A stretch of DNA of 33,025 nucleotides from an uncultured Christensenella sp. GTDB lineage: Bacteria > Bacillota > Clostridia > Christensenellales > Borkfalkiaceae. Location: assembly GCA_910585785.1 (NCBI GenBank), contig CAJUEV010000015.1, positions 1-33,025 of the forward strand, given 5' to 3'. The notes beneath the pieces were generated by a model. It did no database searches. It had not been told where the DNA came from and was given only the letters and a program-made list of their open reading frames with translations. Both the position numbers and the translations under genes were made by a program. Shown one piece after another: positions 7,688 through 15,200 of this stretch (positions are counted from its first letter, which is position 1; the number at the start of each line of letters is the position of its first letter).

Positions 7688-8383
7688 TTATAAAATTCTT
7701 TGAAGGGTAAAATCCGTTTTATCGCAGGAAGTCAGCACGTATTCAATACCGTTTTTTACCGTGCGGTAAGGAAAATAAGCCTCGCCGTGAATATGCCCGA
7801 AGACGACTTTATCCACCCCGTTTTCTTCAAAAAGGCGGGTAAATTCCGTGTCGGGAAACTTTTGCGAAAAGGGCGGATAATGAATCATCGCCAACAATTT
7901 GTCGCCCTCGCGGCGCGCTTTATTGACCTCTGCAAAGCACAGTTTAAACCTTTCCGCCTCGCGCTTATACAAGCGCAAATCGTTTTCGGTATAGTCCGCG
8001 CTGCCGGGGCACGTCCACCCGCGCGAACCGCAGATTACGGTATTTTCTATCCTCACGCAATCGTTCTGCAAAAAGTAAAACGTGTCGTCGGGAGCGGCTC
8101 GGCGCAGTTTGGTTATCCCGTTCCACCAGAAGTCGTGGTTGCCGCGGATAAACACTTTTCTGCCTTTGAGTTGCGTTAACGAGCGCAAATCAAACAGCCC
8201 TTCTTCAAGGTCCGTTCCCCAGCTTATGTCGCCGCAGATAAGCACCGTATCGCCGTCTTCAACCTTGCTTTGCCAGTCCGCTTTTATTTTATCAAAGTGC
8301 CCTTCCCAACCCGCACCGAACACGTCCATAGGCTTATCCGTACAGCCGGAAAGGTGTAAATCGCTTATAGAAAATACCTTCAT
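7688..8383 (-). CDS. calcineurin-like metallophosphoesterase
   Basis: A 231-residue cytoplasmic phosphoesterase with the complete two-metal site: SDLHLS (Asp8, His10), GDISWG, RGNHDFWW, MIHYPPF and FGHIHGEAY. The family hydrolyses phosphomono- or diesters; the natural substrate is unknown. I prefer the ATG at 8383, which starts directly before the first beta strand (MKVFSISDLH); a second ATG two codons upstream at 8389 is possible. Neither has an SD. A TAAAAT box ends 6 nt before the preferred start, so the mRNA may have almost no leader. The gene stands alone, just upstream of the pyr promoter on the same strand and without a terminator I can see between them. Confidence 0.9.
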   Translation of the reverse strand: MKVFSISDLHLSGCTDKPMDVFGAGWEGHFDKIKADWQSKVEDGDTVLICGDISWGTDLEEGLFDLRSLTQLKGRKVFIRGNHDFWWNGITKLRRAAPDDTFYFLQNDCVRIENTVICGSRGWTCPGSADYTENDLRLYKREAERFKLCFAEVNKARREGDKLLAMIHYPPFSQKFPDTEFTRLFEENGVDKVVFGHIHGEAYFPYRTVKNGIEYVLTSCDKTDFTLQRIL

Positions 8384-8515
8384 AAACATATTTTAACATA
8401 TTTTAGGTTAATGATAAAGCAATTTAACTGTGTAATTTTTATTAAACATTTTTTATAATTTTGTCTATTAAATAGGTGATTATGTGTGACATAGTACTAC
8501 TTTTACGTTGCAAAA

Positions 8516-8553
8516 CAATAAAAAGGCGCCCTTCCGTACGCGAAAGACGCCTT
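8516..8553 (-). terminator. intrinsic terminator after the coat-like gene
   Basis: On the minus strand AAGGCG pairs with CGCCTT (8523-8528 with 8548-8553). An inner CTTTCG/CGGAAG stem is capped by a four-base loop, and a TTTTTATTG tail follows. Confidence 0.82.
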
Positions 8554-8571
8554 GCTTAACAGTATAAAAAT

Positions 8572-9225
8572 TTATTGCTTTGAACAGGTTTTACCCTGCG
8601 GATACAACGGCAGTTCGAAGAAGCCTGCGCACACTTCCTGCGAATAATCCTGCGCGGGCGGGATAGCGCAATAGCCGTAACTGGGTACTAAAATTTCAAC
8701 GTCGATGGCTATTTTCAAAATAACCGTAAGACACGCGTTTACGCTGAACGTTCCGTCGGTGTTGAATCTGCCTTCCGCACAAACCGCCGAAACTTCGCTT
8801 GTGGCTCTGTACGGCATAATCGACGGCGCGGGGACAAACAGCAACACGTCCTCCGATACGCTTATCGTAGATTGCGCAACCCCTTCCACTCCGTTAGCGT
8901 CGGTGTACAAAACTTCCACGGGAATCGAAACGGTAGCCTGCACCCTTGCACAATTGGGCTTATCGGCAAGCCTTTCGATATTTATCGCGGTTATATTTCC
9001 CGTAGAGCTTAGCGACCTTGCGCTTATAAAAGTCAAGGGGTATGTAGGATTTGCGGGAACTGCGTCCGTCAAGGTCAAAGTGTAATTCTCTATCTGAATT
9101 TGCTTTATGCAAGCGTCGAAAATTTTCTGCGCCTGAATACACACTTTTTCACACATTCCGTTCAGGGGATTGCCGCTTATGGTTCCGGGACATTTATCCG
9201 ACTGGAAATTGGAAAAAAATGACAT
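8572..9225 (-). CDS. Cys-containing hypothetical protein, possible spore-coat/SPOCS-like
   Basis: A 217-residue protein with no signal peptide. The N-terminus has CPGTISGNPLNGMCEKVC. The body is beta-rich, with VSIPVEVLYTDANG, a SEDVLLFVPAPS segment and a CLTVILKIAIDVEILVPSYG block, and Cys residues are spread along the chain. This strand pattern resembles the SPOCS (DUF3794) domains of sporulation proteins such as SipL, but I cannot confirm that by eye. The ATG has a textbook AGGAGG SD. Upstream, CATATAAT (complement at 9258-9265) fits both a sigma-A and a sigma-E -10 box, although I found no convincing -35. A LysM protein and a SpoVB-type flippase lie next to it, which supports a sporulation link. 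Confidence 0.6.
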   Translation of the reverse strand: MSFFSNFQSDKCPGTISGNPLNGMCEKVCIQAQKIFDACIKQIQIENYTLTLTDAVPANPTYPLTFISARSLSSTGNITAINIERLADKPNCARVQATVSIPVEVLYTDANGVEGVAQSTISVSEDVLLFVPAPSIMPYRATSEVSAVCAEGRFNTDGTFSVNACLTVILKIAIDVEILVPSYGYCAIPPAQDYSQEVCAGFFELPLYPQGKTCSKQ

Positions 9226-9297
9226 AATTTCCTCCTTAATTAATGTTACTTATTATAATTATATGTTTTTTGCTTTTAAGCCGTGCGAAAGCGGTTA

Positions 9298-9582
9298 TTA
9301 TTTTTTTCGCAACGGAACAAAAATTCTGCACGTGGGATAAACGGGCTTGCCTCCGTTCAACTCGCGCAAAGCGTCCTCGTCCGCGCCCGTTTTTTCCGCT
9401 ATCGTACGGTAACAGTCGCCCACTTGCGCAACGTACAATTCAAGGTTATTTTTCACCTCTATTATACTGCCGGCAAACGCTTTGCCCGTAACGGGGGTTT
9501 TTAGCGCGGACTCCACCTCCTCGGCGCTTTGTCCGCGTTTTACCCTGAAAAATCCGTTTTTTTCCTTAACAAGCGTAAACAT
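9298..9582 (-). CDS. small LysM-domain protein
   Basis: A 94-residue protein without a signal peptide. The C-terminal half (about 47-94) is a LysM-type repeat: YVAQVGDCYRTIAEKTGA followed by LRELNGGKPVYPTCRIFVP. The N-terminal half (FFRVKRGQSAEEVESAL) looks like a second, diverged LysM copy. LysM modules bind N-acetylglucosamine polymers; without a signal peptide the protein may act in the mother cell on the spore surface, as some coat LysM proteins do. I chose the ATG at 9582 because the domain begins right after it. A longer frame runs to 9771 but overlaps the divergent flippase gene and has a non-LysM, unconvincing N-terminus. There is no SD; TATAAT ends 7 nt before the ATG. Confidence 0.78.
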   Translation of the reverse strand: MFTLVKEKNGFFRVKRGQSAEEVESALKTPVTGKAFAGSIIEVKNNLELYVAQVGDCYRTIAEKTGADEDALRELNGGKPVYPTCRIFVPLRKK

Positions 9583-9589
9583 TTGGTAT

Positions 9590-9595
9590 ATTATA
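9590..9595 (-). promoter_or_regulatory. -10 box of the LysM gene, near-leaderless
   Basis: A perfect TATAAT lies 7 nt upstream of the ATG on the minus strand, inside the 11-nt near-palindrome GTATATTATAC (9586-9596). No good -35 is present at 16-18 bp; an A/T tract takes its place. Confidence 0.45.
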
Positions 9596-9713
9596 CGCGC
9601 GAAAAAATTTTTTTGTTCATAAATCCGTTTGGAAATTTGTAGAATATTGGGGAAGGATAGTTTGTACCGCCGCCCGAAATTAAGGCGGCAAGGCGCATAA
9701 AAAACGGTGATTA

Positions 9714-11240
9714 ATGAAGACAAAAAAAGTAAAAACGGCAAAAAAAAGCAATGTTTACAAGTCCGCCGCAATGGTAACGGGGTTTTCCACAGTAGAAAAA
9801 GGACTTAGTTTTGTTTACAGAATAATTATGACAAGAATTATCGGCGCGGAAGGCTTGGGCATTTACCAGATTTGCCTTACCGTTTTCGCCGTTTTTCTGA
9901 CCATTTCGTCAAGCGGAATACCGGTAACCGTTTCGCGACTTATGGCTAAAAGCCGCGCCGTGGGCGACGTTCACGGAAAGCACTCGGCGGTTACCGCCGG
10001 TGTTGTATGCACGTTGTTGCTGACTATTCCGATAGCGCTTGTTCTGTTTTTCGGCAGAAACGTTTTCGGCTTTTTATTTTCGGACAAACGCTGCATAAGC
10101 ATATTCGCTATTTTGCTGCCGGGACTTGTGCTTACGTCCGTTTACGCGGTTATACGCGGCTCTTTCTGGGGCAACAAACAGTTTTTGGCGTATTCCGTTA
10201 TAGAATTGCTTGAAGACGCGGTTATGGTTATTGCGGGAGTCGCGCTTATTTACGGCTGCAAGGACCCCGTTACCGGCGCGGAAACCGCAATAATAGCCGT
10301 TTTAATTTCATACGTTTTTTCTTTTGTAGTTTCGCTTGCGTGGTACTTTAAAAAAGGCGGCAGGTTTGTCAACCCCAAACGTCAGTTAAAGCCGCTTATT
10401 TCCTCCTCTGCGCCCATTACGGCGATGCGCACCTCCACTTCGCTTTTAAACTCTGCCGTTGCGGTAATTTTGCCCGCCTTGCTTATGAAATCCTGCGGAT
10501 ACACAAACTCGGAAGCGATTGCGCTTTACGGCGTAGCAATGGGAATGGCGGTACCCATACTGTTTATTCCAAACTCGCTGATAGGCTCTATCGCCGTTGT
10601 CGTCGCGCCCGAACTTTCGGAAAACTATTATAAAAACAAAAAGAACGCAGTGCGCTACGACGTGGAAAAGACGGTGAAAGCCGCGGTATTTATTGCAACT
10701 TTGCTTATGCCGATTTTGTTTGTGCTGGGCAAGGCGATAAGCGAATTTTTGTACGAAAACGAACTTTGCGGCGAAATTGTTACCGCAAGCGCGTTTATTA
10801 TGTTGCCTATGTGCATTACTATGATTACGAACACCGTGCTTAACTCTATGAACTGCGAAAAGCGCACGCTTATTTATTTTTGCATTGGCGCCGTGCTTAT
10901 GCTTGCTTCCGTAGCGATACTTACAAAATATTTAGGAGTTTACTCCTACATAGTCGGGTTTGGACTTGCGCAGATTCTTACGGCGGCGCTGAATTTAAAA
11001 ACGCTGAAAAAAATGTGCCCCGGCGTAAACTACCTGAAATACACTTTGCGCAGCATTTTGGTAACAGCCGTGGCTTGTCTTTTCGGAAGACTTTTAAACG
11101 GAATTTTAGAGCGGTACGTTTCCGACTTTTTCCAGATTTTGATTTGCGCGCCGCTTTTGCTGGCGTTTACGGGCGGAGTGCTTTACGCGCTTGAAATGTT
11201 CAACTTCCGTCCCTTTAAAAAACTTTTATCCAAAGAATAA
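9714..11240 (+). CDS. SpoVB/MurJ-superfamily flippase
   Basis: A 508-residue polytopic protein with about 14 hydrophobic segments, of the MOP exporter superfamily. It is expected to flip lipid-linked wall or polysaccharide precursors across the membrane. The N-terminal signature TGFSTVEKGLSFVYRIIMTR and the IGAEGLGIYQ that follows it are typical of the SpoVB branch, which is needed for spore cortex formation; vegetative paralogues of the same branch exist, so I leave the symbol blank. The short basic N-terminus is cytoplasmic. GGTGAT about 5 nt before the ATG is the probable SD. A hairpin (9669-9674 with 9684-9689) lies in the 5' region. The gene is divergent from the LysM gene and ends before a strong terminator. 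Confidence 0.9.
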   Translation: MKTKKVKTAKKSNVYKSAAMVTGFSTVEKGLSFVYRIIMTRIIGAEGLGIYQICLTVFAVFLTISSSGIPVTVSRLMAKSRAVGDVHGKHSAVTAGVVCTLLLTIPIALVLFFGRNVFGFLFSDKRCISIFAILLPGLVLTSVYAVIRGSFWGNKQFLAYSVIELLEDAVMVIAGVALIYGCKDPVTGAETAIIAVLISYVFSFVVSLAWYFKKGGRFVNPKRQLKPLISSSAPITAMRTSTSLLNSAVAVILPALLMKSCGYTNSEAIALYGVAMGMAVPILFIPNSLIGSIAVVVAPELSENYYKNKKNAVRYDVEKTVKAAVFIATLLMPILFVLGKAISEFLYENELCGEIVTASAFIMLPMCITMITNTVLNSMNCEKRTLIYFCIGAVLMLASVAILTKYLGVYSYIVGFGLAQILTAALNLKTLKKMCPGVNYLKYTLRSILVTAVACLFGRLLNGILERYVSDFFQILICAPLLLAFTGGVLYALEMFNFRPFKKLLSKE

Positions 11241-11259
11241 ACTTTTATATAAACGTTAT

Positions 11260-11300
11260 AAGCCGCCCGCTACATAAATGCGGGCGGCTTTTTTATTTTT
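11260..11300 (+). terminator. intrinsic terminator after the flippase gene
   Basis: A perfect 11-bp stem (11260-11270 with 11280-11290) with a nine-base loop is followed by T-rich sequence on the plus strand. It also ends just past the stop of the minus-strand permease gene and could serve it weakly. Confidence 0.93.
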
Positions 11301-11664
11301 TTGCGGGAAACTTTAACCCGACGGCGCCCTTTATTGCAAGCGCAACCAAAAACGCGCCGAAAAGTTTTTTCAATACCGCGGCGGGCAGCAGTGCGGCGGC
11401 AAGTCCGCCCGCAATTGACGTGAGTACGGCGGGTATGACAATCCACCACACCCCTTCCGTCTGCAAATTGCCTTTTTGCTTGTGCACTTTTAAACTGAAA
11501 GCAGCCATAGGCAGAAAAGCGATAAGGTTTGTCGCCTGCGCAACGTGCTGCTCAACCCCGAAAATTATTGTAAGCGCAGGAATAAGCACCGTTCCTCCGC
11601 CCATACCCATTCCGCCGAGCATACCCGAAATAAAGCCCGCCAAAATATAAAAAATAAAACCCAA
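11293..11664 (-). CDS. half-size TauE/SafE (TSUP) permease, second partner
   Basis: A 123-residue membrane protein with four predicted helices, half the normal TSUP length of about 250 residues. Residues 8-25 hold the family signature GFISGMLGGMGMGGGTVLIP, and LLPAAVLKKLFGAFLVALA is the usual final helix of a half. TSUP proteins move sulfite, sulfonates or other organic anions. A GGAG SD lies 7 nt before the ATG. The upstream neighbour, 39 nt away, is a second half-size copy with the same N-terminal signature, so the two probably form a heterodimer that replaces one full-length permease. The substrate is unknown. Confidence 0.88.
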   Translation of the reverse strand: MGFIFYILAGFISGMLGGMGMGGGTVLIPALTIIFGVEQHVAQATNLIAFLPMAAFSLKVHKQKGNLQTEGVWWIVIPAVLTSIAGGLAAALLPAAVLKKLFGAFLVALAIKGAVGLKFPAKK

Positions 11665-11703
11665 AATTTAACTCCGTATCTTAATTTTTACCGCACGCCG
11701 CTT

Positions 11704-12078
11704 TTAAAACAACATTCTCAATCCCGCGGCAAGCATTACGACAAGAAAAACCGCGTTCACCCAGAATTCGGGCAACTTATCCAATAGTTCGGCTCCCGCA
11801 AGTCCGCCCGCAACCGAACCTATCGCCGCCGGCAAAATTACGTCCGCGGCAAAATAACCGTTGATTATATAAGTTACCGCGCTGGCGGCGCACACGGGCG
11901 CTATAACCAATATTGCGGTTGCGTGGGCGCGCTTTTCGTCATACCCCAACAAATTTTTCATAAGAGGCACGGCAACCATACCGCCGCCACCGCCGAAAAG
12001 TCCGTTTATAATCCCCGTAAGCAAACCCGCAAACACGCGGTTTAATGATTTTTTGTTAGTCTTCATATACTCTGCCAT
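11704..12078 (-). CDS. half-size TauE/SafE (TSUP) permease, first partner
   Basis: A 124-residue, four-helix membrane protein with the TSUP repeat signature LLTGIINGLFGGGGGMVAVP near the N-terminus and VNAVFLVVMLAAGLRML at the end. It is about the same size as the adjacent partner and should pair with it. I chose the ATG at 12078 (MAEYMKTNKK), four codons before another ATG at 12066. The frame extends to a GTG at 12165, but the added 29 residues look unlike a TSUP N-terminus and run into the divergent promoter region. None of the starts has a strong SD, so the start is uncertain. Confidence 0.82.
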   Translation of the reverse strand: MAEYMKTNKKSLNRVFAGLLTGIINGLFGGGGGMVAVPLMKNLLGYDEKRAHATAILVIAPVCAASAVTYIINGYFAADVILPAAIGSVAGGLAGAELLDKLPEFWVNAVFLVVMLAAGLRMLF

Positions 12079-12184
12079 CCGCTTGCCGTCGTATGCTTGT
12101 CGCACGCAAAACGGATATTTATTAAAAGTTTTTGCAATTACCGCAAAAATAATAAAATTTTTCACCCGATTTATTGATTTTTGC

Positions 12185-12213
12185 TTGCCATAAAAGGGCG
12201 ATTATATTAAAAT
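12185..12213 (+). promoter_or_regulatory. sigma-A promoter of the giant surface protein gene
   Basis: TTGCCA (12185-12190) and TAAAAT (12208-12213) are 17 bp apart, about 70 nt upstream of the ATG. The leader contains a six-pair hairpin, AGCGGA/TCCGCT (12243-12248 with 12262-12267), just before the AAGGTG SD at 12274-12279. Confidence 0.65.
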
Positions 12214-12283
12214 GAGTAAGTACGATTATTAAATAGATATATAGCGGAATTAAAATTCAACTCCGCTTAAACTAAGGTGTTAT

Positions 12284-15200
12284 ATGGCAAAAAACAATTA
12301 TTTCAAAAGCAAAAAAAGAAAGGCTTTGATTGCATTGCTTGCCGCGACGGCAATGACGTGCACGGGGCTTGCGGCAGCGTGCAAACCTGCGGATAAGGAT
12401 GACAAGCCTACCTCGCTTGCGCCCAAGCAGGAGGACGCTCAACTTTTAAAGAACGGTAACTTTGAATTTTTCGATTACCCCAGCGAAGAATATTTGAAGG
12501 ACGGAAAAGCCGTTTATCTTATTAAAACCGCCGACAACTGGACGCGCGCGGGCGACTCGTCAAACGCGATGTCGGGTATAATAGGCACTTCCGCTTACGA
12601 GTGGGACAGGCTTACCGCTTCCGACCTGAAAGGAAAGCTTGAATACAACGCCGACATAAAGACAACCGACGACGACTACGTGGATTACAACGGAATGAAA
12701 GCGCGCGATTTGCTGTACAAGGATACCTACGCCGCTTTGCTTTCTGACGAAGACGTGGCGGAAAGTTATATAAAGTACCAGACGTACGAAAATTATTTCG
12801 GCATAACCGAGCGCGACGGCAAACATTACTTCGGCGATAAAGAAGTCGCCAAAAAGCAGGTTACCGAAGGCGAAGAAGATAAAAATATAGAGTATTACTT
12901 TGTAAACTCCGACGGAACTTTGGGTGAATCGATAAGATACGCGTTTATTGAAAACCCCGAAACTCCGTTTGAAATTAAGGATGAAAACGGCGCAAGTTAT
13001 TACACCGACGAAAACGGCAAAAAAGTAACCGTTTACAAGGACGCAAACGGAAACTATTATTACGACGAGGATTTTAAATTTCCTTGCGGAAACGTTTTGA
13101 TGGTGCACAACTATCCTTCCGACAGCAATTACAACGGCATTTCGCAGTACTTCTCGTCCCAGACGATTACTTTGGAAGCGAATACCGCCGCGGAAATTGC
13201 GGTTTGGGTTAAAACTTCCGATTTGAAGTTTGACAAAGGTTACAGCCAGTTGGAAGACCAGGACAGAGGCGCTTTTATTGAAGTAGTTCAGACGGTTGGC
13301 GGCACCTCCATTGATTCTTTCAAGATTAAAGCCATTAACACCGAAAAAATCATAGCCAACAACGCGCAGAACAGCGCCATTGAAGAAAGCAACGGCTGGC
13401 TTAAATATACGATTTACGTAAACGCCTGCGACTTTGCCGACAGTACCGTTCAGTTGAACCTTGGACTTGGACAGAGCGCAAACAGCGAAAAATGTACCGG
13501 TTACGCGTTCTTTGATAACGTTTCGGTAACCAAATTCCGCTCTTTCGACGAAAAAGTGAAAGATTCGGAAGGAAACGATACTTCCGAATATAAAAGCAGT
13601 TACAACGACTATGCGGCTCAAATCGCAGCGGCGCGCACAACCTGCACGCTTACCAGCGACGCGGACGATAAAGTATTTATTGCCGACACCAATGACAGAT
13701 ACCACGGCGGCAGCCCCTCGTCTTCCGATTATTTAAGACATTCGCGCGACTTCCGTTATCTTATCGACCTTGCTTCGGAAAACGGTTCCGATGTCAACGA
13801 CAACTACTCTCCCCTTACTTTTGCCGAGGGAAACACCGCCGGCAGACTTACCGCCAAAAAATCGGAAGGAAAATGGTACGCTTCCTCTACGGAAAACAAA
13901 GCAACGCTTTCGGGCGTTAAAAAAGGCGACACCGCAAACCTTAACCTTCCCGAAAACCTTAAAAACAATATAGGTACGGAAGGCGACCTAATAGGCACTT
14001 TCGGAATAAACGGAGTTTCTTCTTCGGTATTTGCGGGAACGGATTACTCCAAAAAGTTAAACGCGGCGCTTACCAAAGAAAACGGCTTTGACAAGTTGCC
14101 CGGCTATAATCCCGTTGACAGCAATATGCTTGTTATGCTTTCCGCACGCGGCGCGGCTTATACTTCCGCCGTTACGGACAACGCGTTTACGCTGGCATAC
14201 GACGAATATATGATTTTGTCGTTCTGGATTAAAACTTCCGATATGGGCGGCAATCCGGCGGCGACCGTTAAAATAACCGATACGGAAGACGAAGATAACT
14301 CGACGTCCTTCACTATAGACACAACCGACAAAAAGACCGACTTCGGCGACGAAGAAGACATTTATCACGGTTGGGTTCAGTGCTTCCTTTTCATTGAAAA
14401 CGACTGCGACGAAAAAGACGAAGTATCCGGCGATTATCTTACCAAAACATTTAAAGTTGAATTCAGTTTGGGCAATACCGACATAACGGGCGCTTCCGCC
14501 TCCTCTTACGAGTACGGCTGGATGGCAGTTGCAAATCTGCAAACTCTTAAAGTAAGCGAAAAGATTTACAACCTTACGTCCGCGGGCGACAACTCGGCTA
14601 AGTTCTCATTCTCGGCGGAAGATAAAGAAAACGACGAAAAGGGTTTTGACGACGCAAGCGGAATTTTCGACGTTAAGAAGGGAATTGCAAACCCCAACAA
14701 CTATAACGGCGTAAACGGCGGCAGCTCATCCGTTTCGGACAACGCTTACAGCGACGGTCTTGACGCGCAGAATACAAATGCGTTTGCAGGACTTATAAAC
14801 CGCGACGGCTTTAAAGATTATGATAACTTCAAGCAGATTGCAAGCGCTTTCGGAAACACGGATACGGACGCGGTTGAAGCCTGGAACAAAGTCTTCGGCG
14901 AAGACTGCTATCAGCCTCTTATCATAATAAACAATCTGCGCCGTTATGCTGAAAACGCTTCGGCAAACAAGTACACTTACACCCGCTACTACGTTGAAGC
15001 GGAAGCAGGTTACACGGGCAACACGGTAAACTATAACGGCAAACTTTACAGAAAAGTTACCGAGGACGACGAATACAGCGAGGACACCGAGTACTTCTCA
15101 TTTGCGGTAAATTACGGATTTGTCGGCGCAAATAAAAACGTAGCCGCAGACAGTTATGAAACCGTTTCCGTAAAAGTTAAGGTCAGCGGCGGCGCCAACG

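Noticed and set aside
9583..9771. Longer N-terminus for the LysM protein
   Set aside because: It would overlap the start of the divergent flippase gene and run through the TATAAT box; the added residues resemble no LysM N-terminus.
12079..12165. GTG start for the first half-size permease
   Set aside because: The extra 29 residues do not match the family and lie in the divergent promoter region; the internal ATG gives a size equal to its partner.
12560..13705. A 381-codon open frame on the minus strand inside the giant gene
   Set aside because: It is antisense to a gene with a signal peptide, SD, promoter and terminator. Its product has no recognisable fold, and its openness follows from the codon use of the plus-strand gene.
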